DNA of 64,000 bases from Telmatospirillum sp. (GCA_020248985.1 JADCGL010000004.1:1-64000); one strand, 5' to 3'. Positions 35,774 to 45,904 are shown, counted from the first letter of the stretch. Numbers and translations: made by a program. Notes: generated by a model not told the origin, from the letters alone.

Positions 35774-36886
35774 CTAAGACGGCGCGGCGAGCGCGTAGCT
35801 CGTGCTGCGCCCGCCTGCCGTTTCGCGCACCAGGATGCCGCGCGCGACAAGGTCGGACAAATCGCGCAAGGCCGTGTCGGGCGAGCATTTTTCGATCTTG
35901 GCCCATTTGGAACTCGTGAGCTTGCCCTCGAACCCGTCCAACAGGCGATTGAGCATGTCGGTCTGGCGCGGATTGAATGCGGCGGCTTCATGCGCCTCCC
36001 AGAAACGCGCTTTGGCGAGCACGCTTGCGAGCGTTGTCTCGGCCCCCTCAAAGGCGCGGTCGAGACACGCAAGGAACCAGCGCAGCCATGCCGTCACGTC
36101 GCCGTCGACTTGGCGTTGCGTTGCCTCGAGCAGCGCGTAATAGGCGTCGCGCTCTTTGCGGATCTGGGCCGATAGGCTGTAGAACCGCTGCGCGCTGTTT
36201 TCCGCGCGTGCCAAGCACATGTCGGCGATCGCGCGCGCAATGCGCCCATTGCCGTCGTCGAACGGATGGATTGTCACGAACCACAGATGCGCAAGGCCCG
36301 CCTTCAGCACCGGGTCGATCGCAGCATCGCCATCGAGCCAATCGAGAAATCGCCGCATCTCGGCATCGAGGCGCGTTGCGGCGGGCGCTTCGAAATGCAC
36401 GTGCTCTTTGCCGACCGGGCCCGAGACGACCTGCATCGGCCCGGTGGCATCGTCGCGCCAAGTGCCAACCGCAACGCGGTTGAGGCCGCTAAAGCCCGTG
36501 GGGAACAAGGCCGCATGCCAGCCGAACAACCGCGCGGCCGAAAGCTTGCTACTAAAATTCTGCGTCGCATCGAGCATCATCTCGACGACGCCATCGACAT
36601 TGCGGTCAGCGGGGGCAAGTGCCCCGATATCGATGCCGAGACGGCGCGCCAGCGACGAGCGCACCGAAGCGGCATCCAAAATCTCGCCCTCGATCTCGCT
36701 CGACTTGATGACATCTTGGGTAAGGGTCCGCAGCACGGCCTCGCTGCGCAGCGGGAACCCAAGCGCTTCCATGCGCCCGATCAGCCGCCCCTGCCGATGG
36801 CGCACCGAAGCCAGCAGATCGGCCAACCCGCTGTAATCCCACCAAAACTGCGGCCATTCCGGCCGCTCGTGATAGAAGCTCGCCAT
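35774..36886 (-). CDS. Fic-domain AMP-transferase with C-terminal winged helix
   Basis: This 370-residue protein has an N-terminal DUF4172-like helical region, a Fic domain with the active-site motif HPFDDGNGR at residues 207-215, and a C-terminal winged-helix-like region (about 300-365). The inhibitory motif S62-x-x-x-E66-G67 lies before the Fic core, making it a class II Fic whose own N-terminal helix blocks ATP binding. Such proteins transfer AMP to target hydroxyls or reverse that reaction. The ATG at 36886 fits the family. It converges with the Phd-like gene, 81 bases away. Confidence 0.88.
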   Translation of the reverse strand: MASFYHERPEWPQFWWDYSGLADLLASVRHRQGRLIGRMEALGFPLRSEAVLRTLTQDVIKSSEIEGEILDAASVRSSLARRLGIDIGALAPADRNVDGVVEMMLDATQNFSSKLSAARLFGWHAALFPTGFSGLNRVAVGTWRDDATGPMQVVSGPVGKEHVHFEAPAATRLDAEMRRFLDWLDGDAAIDPVLKAGLAHLWFVTIHPFDDGNGRIARAIADMCLARAENSAQRFYSLSAQIRKERDAYYALLEATQRQVDGDVTAWLRWFLACLDRAFEGAETTLASVLAKARFWEAHEAAAFNPRQTDMLNRLLDGFEGKLTSSKWAKIEKCSPDTALRDLSDLVARGILVRETAGGRSTSYALAAPS

Positions 36887-37158
36887 AATCTCCGCACTTT
36901 CTGCGGCGATTATGGCCCCTATTCGCCGCACGGGCAAGGTGGGGCGTAACTTTGGCGCCGGCCCGGTGTGCGGCATTCTTGAACTAAGTGATATGCAAAC
37001 CGAATTTAGTGCCGACCTGATTTCCGCCCCTCAATTTCCGAAACTGATATCGTGCAGACAGTTTGTTTCAATTTTCAATTCCATCAATAATCATCGGGTC
37101 GCTTTTGTCTTCAGTTTAGAGATGTGTGCGTCAAAATCGCTTTAGCAGGTCGCTTCAA
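36887..37158. other. Divergent spacer before unknown two-gene operon
   Basis: These 272 bases between divergent fic and the unknown operon turn AT-rich from about 36980 onwards and probably hold the operon promoter. No gene or repeat was identified. Confidence 0.45.
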
Positions 37159-38916
37159 ATGAACGATTCGCCACCTCCCTCCGCCTCAATCGATCAGCTC
37201 GCTAGTGCCTCAGATTCCTCCCTCTTGGACTATATCTTTTCCGGCTGTGGAAAAAGTGTATCCGATGCTAACGACCCGGCAATTGAAGCCCTCGCGAAGC
37301 TCCACAACGAAGGCAACGTAGATGTTTTGGCGCTACTTACTCCCGCAGCACTTGAGAAGTTCAAAGGTCCAAAGCTTTTCGTAGGTCAGCATATTTACCG
37401 ATTACTTATCGGCAAAATCAACGCTCCAACAGCTTCGCTCGTTCGCGCGCTAGGAACACTGATGGACGCAGCTGGAAGCGACTTGGCTGCCGGGCTCCCG
37501 GCCAATGACTTGGGAAAATGGTGCGAAGGTGATCCAAGTCGCCCAGAAGCTCTACTCAATCAAGTTGAGCGTGGAGCCGATCACGCGGAAAAGTTTCTAA
37601 TCGTAGCGCTTACGCGCGGAGCCGCAGTGAATCACAGCTACTTTGTCGAACGAGCGTATAGATACATCGATAGCGGTACCGACTTAGAACGTCTCCACGC
37701 GATACAAGCGTTGGGACAGATCACACTGTTATCGGGACAGGACTGGAACGATTTCACAACACGGTTCGAGGAGGCTATCGCAAAGAACCGTGGAGACACT
37801 GATAGAAGCGCGATACTGCGTGCCACCTTAAGAAAAATTAAACAGGCCCCCACAGAATATCAGGCCCCCCTCCGCGCGATAGTCGCATCCGCAATTGCAC
37901 CCTTGGGCGACAACACGCTCAACGCTTGCGCATGGGCGATCTCAGACGACTTGGCAGGATCAAACGATCCGATGATCGAGAATTTTCTCGACGCCTTACT
38001 CTCATTGAATCCCGAACACAGATCAACAATAGATCAACTTGACATCGGATTGGTAAAACTCGTCGAAGCTGGCAAGGCACAGCAGGCACAGCAGTTCTTA
38101 AAACAACTCTTTAGCAAAGATAGCAACACGCTAAACATGGGCCACTTTGACTCTCTTCGATATAAACTAATTGTCGGAGAAAGAGTGATTCTCGAAGACT
38201 GGTTTGTCACATGGTTGAGAAGCGGAAATCACAAACTCTGCAATCAGCTAAGCGAATATCTCTTCGACGCATCTATGGACGAATTCAAATTCGAAATTGA
38301 CTTCAGCCGCTTTGCTCTGAAGGCATCAGAGTTTGCATTTTTGGCGCGGAAGGTCATAGGGTACTTTTTCCTAAAGCCAGCGGTTATGGTTTCGTTTGTC
38401 GCTTCACTGATGCGACATGCACCAACGACTGAAACATCCGAGATTCTCACTCTGTTTTACGAGCATATCTTAGTAAACTACGGTGGCGTCGGAAAAAGAC
38501 TTCTAAAAAAGATTGCAGATGATTCAAACGATCCCGCGTCACGCAGAGCACAATACCTAGTCAAAGAGCTGGAAACCTACCACGCGAGTTTCGACGCTGT
38601 TGGAGAAATCAAGGAACTTCATCCGTCTGAACGAGAGCGCCAAATTGCTTGGCAACGACATTCCGATCAGATGCAGGACGCGCATAAGTCGGCGAGTGAA
38701 AAGTCCTTCGTACATCAGCTATTCAAGAAATCTGTATTGCTTTATGGCAACAGCGCAATCACTTACCTTCCACTTCCGTCCGGACCATTGCATAGAACTG
38801 AAGCAAAACTCGGAACAATCAGCGCATCGTTTGAGATGCCCCATACCGACATATTAGACCCTCTTGGCCTTCAATTCGTCCTAATAAACTTTAAGTCCGA
38901 GCCGCCCCCTGCATGA
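37159..38916 (+). CDS. Unrecognised helical-repeat protein
   Basis: This 585-residue protein matches no family I can name. It is predicted to be almost entirely alpha-helical. Successive amphipathic segments (for example AIEALAKLHNEGNVDVLALL near residue 45 and LERLHAIQALGQITLL near 178) resemble an armadillo/HEAT-type solenoid. There is no signal peptide, membrane segment, Walker motif or nuclease motif. The ATG at 37159 is preceded by AGGTCGCTTCAA, a modest ribosome-binding sequence. It is coupled to the next gene by a four-base overlap (ATGA, 38913-38916). Its base composition is AT-richer than the core genes, suggesting transfer. Confidence 0.75.
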   Translation: MNDSPPPSASIDQLASASDSSLLDYIFSGCGKSVSDANDPAIEALAKLHNEGNVDVLALLTPAALEKFKGPKLFVGQHIYRLLIGKINAPTASLVRALGTLMDAAGSDLAAGLPANDLGKWCEGDPSRPEALLNQVERGADHAEKFLIVALTRGAAVNHSYFVERAYRYIDSGTDLERLHAIQALGQITLLSGQDWNDFTTRFEEAIAKNRGDTDRSAILRATLRKIKQAPTEYQAPLRAIVASAIAPLGDNTLNACAWAISDDLAGSNDPMIENFLDALLSLNPEHRSTIDQLDIGLVKLVEAGKAQQAQQFLKQLFSKDSNTLNMGHFDSLRYKLIVGERVILEDWFVTWLRSGNHKLCNQLSEYLFDASMDEFKFEIDFSRFALKASEFAFLARKVIGYFFLKPAVMVSFVASLMRHAPTTETSEILTLFYEHILVNYGGVGKRLLKKIADDSNDPASRRAQYLVKELETYHASFDAVGEIKELHPSERERQIAWQRHSDQMQDAHKSASEKSFVHQLFKKSVLLYGNSAITYLPLPSGPLHRTEAKLGTISASFEMPHTDILDPLGLQFVLINFKSEPPPA

Positions 38917-40652
38917 AACTCATTTTTCGCCAATATCTTGCATCACTTCGCGAACGTCGCGAGCTTGACGTAATAATTCCCGATTTGTTAAGTGAACTCG
39001 GATTTACGGTTCTGTCGCGACCATCGATCGGTACGCGCCAATACGGCGTAGACGTTGCGGCAATCGGCCGAGATGTCGATGGTGAAAACAAGCTGTTCTT
39101 GCTATCGATCAAACAAGGAGACCTTACTCGGGCCGAGTGGGATGGCACGCCGCAAGCGCTGCGCAGTTCGTTAAACGAGATTCTTGATGTCTATATTCCG
39201 AAACATATCGCTGCGGAACATCAAACACTAAAGATTGTAGTTTGCCTTTGCTTTGGGGGTGAAATTCACGAGTCTATTCAATCTAATGTTATCGGGTATA
39301 CAGAAGGGAAAGCAACCGAAGTAATTTCATTCAAAATTTGGAATGGCGATCATATTGCTGGAATGCTTGCCGAAGGCACGCTTCGAGAGCAACTTCTGGA
39401 AAAAGAACTGCGAGCCGACTTTCAAAAGGCAGTCGCGATGGTCGATGAGCCAGATATATCCTTCAAACATTTTTCGGCTCTCACCCGTAAGCTCTGCAAC
39501 GCAGAGGGAAAGGAAATAAAAAATCGACTTACCTCAATTCGGCAACTGAACATTTGCTTGTGGGTCCTGTTCGTCTGGGCGCGCGACGTTAGAAATGTCG
39601 AAGGCCCCTACAGAGCCAGCGAGTTTGCGATCCTTCAAGCATGGGCGATGATTAACCGCGATCTCGCCGGGTCCAGCAAAGCATCCCGGGAGATTGCAGA
39701 CGCGTTCTCGCAACTCCTATCCGTCCATTTCGAAGTTTGGGATGAACTGCTCAAGAACAAGATACTACCCTTTGTTGACGTAAAATTTGCGATCTCCGCA
39801 GCTGTGGGATCGTCTTCAAGTGTCGATGTAAACCTGAAGCTATTTGAAGTCCTGGGACGCCTCGCGCAACGCGGAATCTGGACGCTCTGGATGGAAGGCG
39901 GGCAAGACCCACTGCCCCAAACCGTTGCAGATGAACAACCAACTGAGGCTCGGGAGTTGGCAGGAAAGATCATTGAATTGATACGCAATAACCCAACACT
40001 TTTGTCGCCGATCAACGATGCACAGTCTGCAGACATAGGCCTCGCAATTGTGTTTTTGAGTTCCGTAAAAAGCCATCGAGTCGCAGCGCGCCATTTTGTG
40101 ACGGAATTGATAGACCGTATCTGCTTTGCCTATCAAATTCACGGAAGATATCCGACAATCCAAACTGCTTATCGTGACTTATTGGATCACCCCCGCGAAC
40201 GGACGGATGCTTATCGAGTTGCACAAACTTCAGCGAGTACATTGATCCCCCTGCTCTCGTTATGGGCTTCGTCATTGGGTGCGGACGACGCGGCAAGCGA
40301 CTTGGCGCAGTTTGCAACGAAATTTCTTGGGCATTGTGCATTTCAGTTTTGGGTTCCAGGCGAAGATACCGAAGCAAAAATTTTTAGTGGCACCGAGAAC
40401 CATGGGGCCTCGTTGAGTGGAATACCAATTACGGCTGATGGTGAGACTGCACTCGACATCCTAAATCGGGAATGCAGCAATAATGAAGCCTTTACGAATC
40501 TCTCAACAATGCGACTCGATCATTGGCCAGTACTCGCAATGGCGTGCCGGTACCATAGGTTGCCCTTACCGCCGAACATTTGGCTGCCGCTTCTGCTTGA
40601 GTGCAGGACTGATCTCACAATGAACGCGTCGCCAACAAGTTCTGAAACCTAG
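38913..40652 (+). CDS. Unknown protein with nuclease-like N-terminal domain
   Basis: This 579-residue protein is the second gene of the unknown operon. Its first 120 residues resemble an Mrr/PD-(D/E)xK nuclease fold: a helix with E28, then RQYGVDVAAIG with D47, a strand LFLLSIKQGD with K67, and another strand KIVVCLCFGG. The usual E or Q two residues before the lysine is S65, so catalysis is uncertain. The remaining 450 residues are mostly helical and unrecognised. Coupling to the upstream solenoid protein suggests the two form a complex. A defence role is plausible by neighbourhood (Fic, Phd, KAP NTPase) but unproven. Confidence 0.75.
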   Translation: MKLIFRQYLASLRERRELDVIIPDLLSELGFTVLSRPSIGTRQYGVDVAAIGRDVDGENKLFLLSIKQGDLTRAEWDGTPQALRSSLNEILDVYIPKHIAAEHQTLKIVVCLCFGGEIHESIQSNVIGYTEGKATEVISFKIWNGDHIAGMLAEGTLREQLLEKELRADFQKAVAMVDEPDISFKHFSALTRKLCNAEGKEIKNRLTSIRQLNICLWVLFVWARDVRNVEGPYRASEFAILQAWAMINRDLAGSSKASREIADAFSQLLSVHFEVWDELLKNKILPFVDVKFAISAAVGSSSSVDVNLKLFEVLGRLAQRGIWTLWMEGGQDPLPQTVADEQPTEARELAGKIIELIRNNPTLLSPINDAQSADIGLAIVFLSSVKSHRVAARHFVTELIDRICFAYQIHGRYPTIQTAYRDLLDHPRERTDAYRVAQTSASTLIPLLSLWASSLGADDAASDLAQFATKFLGHCAFQFWVPGEDTEAKIFSGTENHGASLSGIPITADGETALDILNRECSNNEAFTNLSTMRLDHWPVLAMACRYHRLPLPPNIWLPLLLECRTDLTMNASPTSSET

Positions 40653-40741
40653 CCCGCTTCACCAGTGGGCACTTCGCACAAGCGATACCATCTCCTATGA
40701 TCGAGACACCTGCGAATTGGTGTCGCGTTTCGCGCTCCCCC

Positions 40742-41650
40742 TCACACCTCGTATTCCAGCCCCCACGCTTTGTAGAAATCGCGCTTCTCGTCCCATTTTT
40801 CCTGCACTTTGACGTGCAGGAACAGGTGCACTTTGCGGTCGAGGAGCTTCGTCAATTCGATGCGCGCGGACTCGCCGATCTTTTTGATGCGCTCGCCGCC
40901 CGCGCCGATCACGATCTTGCGCTGGCCTTCGCGCGCCACGTAGATCGTCTGCTCGATGCGCGCCGAGCCGTCCGGCCGATCTTCGAATTTTTCCGTTTCG
41001 ACTGCCGACGCGTAGGGCAATTCCTGGTGGAGCTGGCGGTAGATCTGCTCGCGCGTGACTTCGGCCGCCAGCAGGCGTGCAGGCAGATCGGAAATATCGT
41101 CCTCGGGATAGAGGAACGGGCCCGGCGGCAGCTTCGAGATCAGATGCGCCTTCAGCCGCTCGCAGCCGTCGCCGGTTTCGGCCGACACCATGAACACCTC
41201 GCCCGCGAGGCCCGAATTTGCGTAGAACTGCGCCAGCGTCAGCAGCTTCGGCGGATCGATCAGATCCGTCTTGTTCAGAACGATGTCGGCTTTGAGATTG
41301 CGCGACTTCAAGCCGTCGAGAATGAGGGCGGTTTCGTCGGCGTCGCTGCGCGCGGCATCGACGACGAGCCAGCGCTGCTCGGCTTCTTCGACGCCGCGCC
41401 AGGCGGCCGCGACCATCGCGCGGTCGAGGCGGCGCTTGGGCGCGAAGACGCCCGGCAGGTCCAAGAACACGGCCTGGGCCGTGCCCTCGACGAGAATGCC
41501 GGTCACGCGGCTGCGTGTGGTCTGCACTTTGGGCGACACGATCGCGACTTTGGCCCCCACCATGCGGTTCACGAGCGTGGATTTTCCGGCATTGGGTGCG
41601 CCCAACAAGGCCACGAAGCCGCAGCGCGATTGGGTGTGGGGTTCGGTCAT
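40742..41650 (-). CDS. era: GTPase Era
   Basis: This 302-residue ribosome-assembly GTPase binds 16S rRNA near its 3' end. The G1 motif GAPNAGKS is at residues 17-24, the G3 motif DLPG at 64-67 and the G4 motif NKTD at 126-129. A C-terminal KH domain contains VIGAGGERIKKIG. The ATG overlaps the rnc stop by four bases. In related genomes recO follows; here the unknown two-gene operon lies downstream instead, and recO is 14.6 kb away. Confidence 0.96.
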   Translation of the reverse strand: MTEPHTQSRCGFVALLGAPNAGKSTLVNRMVGAKVAIVSPKVQTTRSRVTGILVEGTAQAVFLDLPGVFAPKRRLDRAMVAAAWRGVEEAEQRWLVVDAARSDADETALILDGLKSRNLKADIVLNKTDLIDPPKLLTLAQFYANSGLAGEVFMVSAETGDGCERLKAHLISKLPPGPFLYPEDDISDLPARLLAAEVTREQIYRQLHQELPYASAVETEKFEDRPDGSARIEQTIYVAREGQRKIVIGAGGERIKKIGESARIELTKLLDRKVHLFLHVKVQEKWDEKRDFYKAWGLEYEV

Positions 41651-42345
41651 GGTTTTGCAGCCTCCAGTCGCTGCAGCAATTCAAGGGCCGCAGCCCGCTC
41701 GGCGAGGCGCTTGGACGTGCCCTCGGCCGTGGCGGGCGGAAAGTCGGCAACCGAAACTTCGACGACGAAGCGCGGCGCATGGGCCAAGCCCTCCTGCGCC
41801 GTCACGCGATAGACCGGCAGCCCGAGGCCGCGCCCTTGCGCCCATTCCTGCAGCGCCGTCTTGGGCTCGCGCGGCAATTCCGACTGCGGCTGAATGAGCG
41901 GCTCGAACAGGCGGCGCACCACGGCTTGCGCCGTCGCATAGCCGCCGTCGAGATGGATGGCGGCGACGAGCGCTTCGAACGCGTCGGCCAGCACGGCCGG
42001 ATTGTCGCGCCCGCCGCCCTGCAGTTCGCTGTTCGACAAGGTCAGCGCTTCGCCAAGGCCGATCGTGCGCGCATGGGCGGCCAATTGCTCGCGCCGCACG
42101 AGGGCCGCGTGGCGCTTGGCAAGATCGCCCTCGTTTTCGGCGGGGTAGGATTGCGCCAGCATCTCGGCGACCGCCAGCGACACCACGCGGTCGCCGAGGA
42201 ACTCAAGCCGTTCGAAATCGGCGCCCGAGCTGCGCGCATTGCCGCGCCGCCCCAGCGAGGAATGCGACAAAGCCGCGATCAAGCGGTCGGCATCGGCGAA
42301 ACGGTAGCCGATCGCCGCTTCGAGCTTGGCGCGCGCCCCTTGCAT
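41647..42345 (-). CDS. rnc: Ribonuclease III
   Basis: This 232-residue double-strand-specific RNase processes rRNA precursors and structured mRNAs. The catalytic signature ERLEFLGD (residues 45-52) supplies E48 and D52; DAFEALVAAIHLDGG carries the later acidic pair. A dsRNA-binding domain spans about residues 160-230. The ATG at 42345 sits 10 bases after the lepB stop. It is coupled to era by a four-base overlap. Confidence 0.96.
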   Translation of the reverse strand: MQGARAKLEAAIGYRFADADRLIAALSHSSLGRRGNARSSGADFERLEFLGDRVVSLAVAEMLAQSYPAENEGDLAKRHAALVRREQLAAHARTIGLGEALTLSNSELQGGGRDNPAVLADAFEALVAAIHLDGGYATAQAVVRRLFEPLIQPQSELPREPKTALQEWAQGRGLGLPVYRVTAQEGLAHAPRFVVEVSVADFPPATAEGTSKRLAERAAALELLQRLEAAKP

Positions 42346-42355
42346 CGCGTCTTGC

Positions 42356-43111
42356 CTAGCGCACCCGGTCGAGCAGGCGGCCGTAGCGCGCGGCCGTGAC
42401 CCACGTCCAGGGCAGGAACAGATTGGCGGTGCCGTCGGTCGAGAAGAACAGGATCTGCGCGCGCCCGACGAGATTCTCGAACGGCACGAAGCCCACGGCA
42501 CTCGCGTCGCGGCTGTCCTGCGAATTGTCGCGATGGTCGCCCATGGCGAAATAATGGCCCGCCGGCACGGTGAATTCGGGCGTGTTGTTGTAGAACCCGT
42601 CGTTGTGGATCTTGAGCACCCGATGCTGCCGGCCGCCCGGCAGCGTCTCCACGAATTGCGGCACGCGGCGCACGAAGCCGCCGTCGCTTTCGACGAAATC
42701 CTCGACGCGCTCGAGCTTGGCCGACTCGCCGTTGATCAGCAGCACGCCGCGCGTGACCTGGATGCGGTCGCCCGGCAGGCCGACGATGCGCTTGATGTAG
42801 TCGGTCTTGCCGTCGCGCGGCAGCTTGAAGACGACGACGTCGCCGCGCTCGGGCTCGGAGCCGCCGATGCGCCCGTCGAACAGTTTCACCGAATAGGGCA
42901 TCGAAGCGAACGAATAGCCGAACGAGAATTTCGACACGAACAGATAGTCGCCCACGAGCAGCGTGGGCACCATCGAAGCCGACGGAATGTTGAACGGCTC
43001 GAAGAAGAACGTGCGGATGCCGAGCGCGATCAGCACCGCATAGACGACCGTCTTGACGAGTTCGACCAGCGTGTCGGGCTTTTGCGTTTTGGCGATCGGC
43101 GGCAGCGACAT
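42356..43111 (-). CDS. lepB: Signal peptidase I
   Basis: This 251-residue membrane protease removes signal peptides from exported proteins. One N-terminal transmembrane segment (about residues 18-36) anchors it. The catalytic serine S46 lies in PSASMVPTL and the general-base lysine K107 in DYIKRIVGLPGD. The GDHRDNSQDSR block is the late conserved motif. It stands between acpS and rnc in the conserved order. Confidence 0.96.
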   Translation of the reverse strand: MSLPPIAKTQKPDTLVELVKTVVYAVLIALGIRTFFFEPFNIPSASMVPTLLVGDYLFVSKFSFGYSFASMPYSVKLFDGRIGGSEPERGDVVVFKLPRDGKTDYIKRIVGLPGDRIQVTRGVLLINGESAKLERVEDFVESDGGFVRRVPQFVETLPGGRQHRVLKIHNDGFYNNTPEFTVPAGHYFAMGDHRDNSQDSRDASAVGFVPFENLVGRAQILFFSTDGTANLFLPWTWVTAARYGRLLDRVR

Positions 43112-43199
43112 GGAAAGGGCCTGGAATGTTCGGGAAAGCGGGCGGGAAATCGAAATGCGTGCGGATGGGCGGGATATGGCCCGTCAAGGGCCGCCCGTG

Positions 43200-43613
43200 T
43201 CAAGCCGGGGCGGCCGTGTCCGGCAGAGCCGTAATGATCACGATCGCCTGGGCGATCGGCGGATCGTCGGTGAGGCTCACGTCGATCTGCGCGCGCATGC
43301 CCTTGGGCACGAGGCTCGCAAGCCGCGCCAAGGCGCCGCCCGTGAGCCGCATCGAGGGTTTGCCGCCGGGCAGATTCACCACTTCCATGTCGCGCCAATA
43401 GACGGCCTTGCGAAAGCCCGTGCCCAGCGCTTTGGCGCAGGCTTCTTTGGCGGCGAAGCGGCGCGCGTAGCTGGCCGCACGTGCGGCCCGGCGCTCGGAT
43501 TTGTCGCGCTCGGCGGCCGTGAAGATGCGGTGCGTGAAGCGCTGCCCGAAACGTTCGAGCGTGCTTTCGATGCGGCGAATGTCGACGAGGTCGGAACCGA
43601 GGCCGAGGATCAT
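43200..43613 (-). CDS. acpS: Holo-[acyl-carrier-protein] synthase
   Basis: This 137-residue enzyme attaches 4'-phosphopantetheine from CoA to acyl carrier protein. The metal ligands lie in [13 protein letters not shown] (D8) and in [13 protein letters not shown]. It overlaps rel by four bases (43610-43613) and is followed by lepB. The pdxJ gene often found beside acpS in alphaproteobacteria is absent here. Confidence 0.95.
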   Translation of the reverse strand: MILGLGSDLVDIRRIESTLERFGQRFTHRIFTAAERDKSERRAARAASYARRFAAKEACAKALGTGFRKAVYWRDMEVVNLPGGKPSMRLTGGALARLASLVPKGMRAQIDVSLTDDPPIAQAIVIITALPDTAAPA

Positions 43614-45904
43614 CCGCGCGCCCGCTCGGCCGAGTTGATGACGGGGGTCGCGCGCAAGGCGGCGATCACGTTGGTGAGGTGCTTCACGTCGCGCACTTCG
43701 ACGTCGATGATCATTTCCCAGAATTCGGCCGTGCGGTTCACGATCTTGAGATTCGTGATGTTGCCGGCGTTCTTGGCGATCACGGTCGAGAGTGCGCCGA
43801 GCGACCCGGACTCGTTGCGCACGACCATGGCCACGCGCCCCACGAATGCCTCGCCCGACGCGTCCTCGACGTCCCAGCCCACATCGAGCCAGCGTGCGGG
43901 CTGGTCGGCGAACTGCTCGAGCGTGTCGCAATCGATCGTGTGCACGGTGACGCCGCGCCCCGTGGTGACGATGCCGACGATGCGGTCGCCGGGCAGCGGA
44001 TGGCAGCAGCCCGCATAATGGATCGCCATGCCGGGAATGAGGCCCTTGATGGGCACCTGCGCGTGGCTCGAACTGCTGTCCTTCGCCTTGCCCTTGCGCA
44101 GCGACACGACGTTGGGCGGCTTCGGCGGCACGCGGCTTTCGGGGAACAGAATGCCGAGCACTTCGCGCTCGCCGGTCTGCCCTGCCCCGACGCGCTCGAT
44201 CAGATCCTCGACGTCTTCGGCCTTCAAGGGCTTCACCGCCCCTTCGAGCGACTTGTCGGCATAGTCGTAGCCTTCGCTCTTGAAGGCCTTCTGCAGGATC
44301 GAACGGCCGAGATCGATGAATTGCTGGCGCTGCTGGGCGCGGATGAAACGGCGGATGCGCGCGCGCGCCTTGCCGGTCACCACGAAGCGCTCCCAGGTCG
44401 GCGACGGCACCTGGGCTTTGGACGTCACGATCTCGACCTGGTCGCCGTTGGCGAGTGCCGTGCGCAGCGGCATCATGCGGCCGTTGATCTTGGCCCCCAC
44501 GCAATGGTCGCCGACCTGGCTGTGCACCGCGTAGGCGAAGTCGACGGGCGTGGCGCCGCGCGGCAAAGCGATCAGATCGCCCTTGGGCGTGAAGCAGAAA
44601 CACTGGTCCTGGTACATTTCGAGCTTGGTGTGCTCGAGGAATTCTTCGGGATTGGACGCGTGCTCGAGAATGTCGAGCAGTTCGCGCAGCCAGCGGAACG
44701 TGCCCTTGGCGTCGGCCGCCGCGGGCCGGCCTTCTTTGTAGGACCAGTGCGCGGCAACGCCGGATTCGGCCACGTCGTGCATGTCGCGCGTGCGGATCTG
44801 GATTTCGATGCGCTGGCGCTCCGGCCCGAAGATGCCCGTATGCAGCGAGCGGTAGCCGTTGGGCTTCTGGACCGAGATGTAGTCCTTGAAGCGCCCCGGC
44901 ACCACGGGCCAGCGCGAATGGATCACGCCCAGGGCCCGGTAGCATTCGGCCGTGTCGGCGACGATCACGCGAAACGCCATGATGTCGGAAAGCTGTTCGA
45001 AGGCGACGTTTTTGGACTGCGTCTTGCGCCAGATCGAATAGGGCGTCTTCTCGCGGCCCGAGACTTGGGCCGTGACACCCTCCTCCGCCAACGTGGCCAC
45101 GATCTGGTCGGCGATGCGCGCGACGACGTCTTGGCCGCGCGCGCGCAGGGCCTGCAACCGCAGCACGATCGATTCGCGCGCGTCGGTGTTGAGCTGCGCG
45201 AAGGCGAGATCTTCGAGCTCTTCCTGGATGCGCCGCATGCCGATGCGCTCGGCGAGCGGGGCATAGATCTCCATCGTCTCGCGCGCGATGCGCTGGCGCT
45301 TCTCGGGCTTCGGGATGAATCCCAGCGTGCGCATGTTGTGGAGCCGGTCGGCGAGCTTCACGAGCAGCACGCGGATGTCTTCCGACATGGCGAGCAGCAG
45401 CTTGCGGAAATTCTCGGCCTGCTTGGCCTTGTCGGATTGCGCCTGCAGCTCGAGGCGCGAGAGTTTGGTCACGCCGTCGACCAGCCGCGCGATTTCGGGC
45501 CCGAACACGCGCTCGATGTCGTCGATGCTGGCAAGCGTGTCTTCGACCGTGTCGTGCAGCAGCGCCGTCACGATCGTCGCGGTGTCGAGCCGGTAGCCCG
45601 TGAGGATGCCCGCCACTTCGAGCGGGTGCGAAAAATACGGATCGCCCGAGGCGCGCGTCTGGGCGCCGTGCACCTTCATCGAATAGACGTAGGCGCGATT
45701 GATGAGGTCTTCGTCGGCTTCGGGATCGTAGGCTTTGACGCGCTCGACGAGTTCGAAGACCCGCATCATCGCGGGCCGCACGCGTTTCGGACCCGCTTCG
45801 GTTGCCGGCGCCCCGGCGATCGATGACGCGGCGATCGATGACGCGGCAGCCGCGACCGACGGCGTTTCCGCCGCCGGGCTCGCGTCGCCGCCGTCGGCGC
45901 TCAA
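43610..45904 (-). CDS. rel: Bifunctional (p)ppGpp synthetase/hydrolase Rel
   Basis: This enzyme makes and degrades the alarmone (p)ppGpp. It has an HD hydrolase domain with HDTVEDT, a synthetase domain ([16 protein letters not shown] to [12 protein letters not shown]), a TGS domain and a C-terminal ACT domain. Both catalytic sites look intact. Two starts are possible. TTG at 45904 has GAGG at good spacing and gives 764 residues, with a 45-residue low-complexity extension. ATG at 45769 gives 720 residues starting [11 protein letters not shown], the common alphaproteobacterial N-terminus, but has no clear ribosome-binding sequence. The extension carries a 15-base tandem repeat at 45815-45844. 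Confidence 0.94.
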   Translation of the reverse strand: MSADGGDASPAAETPSVAAAASSIAASSIAGAPATEAGPKRVRPAMMRVFELVERVKAYDPEADEDLINRAYVYSMKVHGAQTRASGDPYFSHPLEVAGILTGYRLDTATIVTALLHDTVEDTLASIDDIERVFGPEIARLVDGVTKLSRLELQAQSDKAKQAENFRKLLLAMSEDIRVLLVKLADRLHNMRTLGFIPKPEKRQRIARETMEIYAPLAERIGMRRIQEELEDLAFAQLNTDARESIVLRLQALRARGQDVVARIADQIVATLAEEGVTAQVSGREKTPYSIWRKTQSKNVAFEQLSDIMAFRVIVADTAECYRALGVIHSRWPVVPGRFKDYISVQKPNGYRSLHTGIFGPERQRIEIQIRTRDMHDVAESGVAAHWSYKEGRPAAADAKGTFRWLRELLDILEHASNPEEFLEHTKLEMYQDQCFCFTPKGDLIALPRGATPVDFAYAVHSQVGDHCVGAKINGRMMPLRTALANGDQVEIVTSKAQVPSPTWERFVVTGKARARIRRFIRAQQRQQFIDLGRSILQKAFKSEGYDYADKSLEGAVKPLKAEDVEDLIERVGAGQTGEREVLGILFPESRVPPKPPNVVSLRKGKAKDSSSSHAQVPIKGLIPGMAIHYAGCCHPLPGDRIVGIVTTGRGVTVHTIDCDTLEQFADQPARWLDVGWDVEDASGEAFVGRVAMVVRNESGSLGALSTVIAKNAGNITNLKIVNRTAEFWEMIIDVEVRDVKHLTNVIAALRATPVINSAERARG

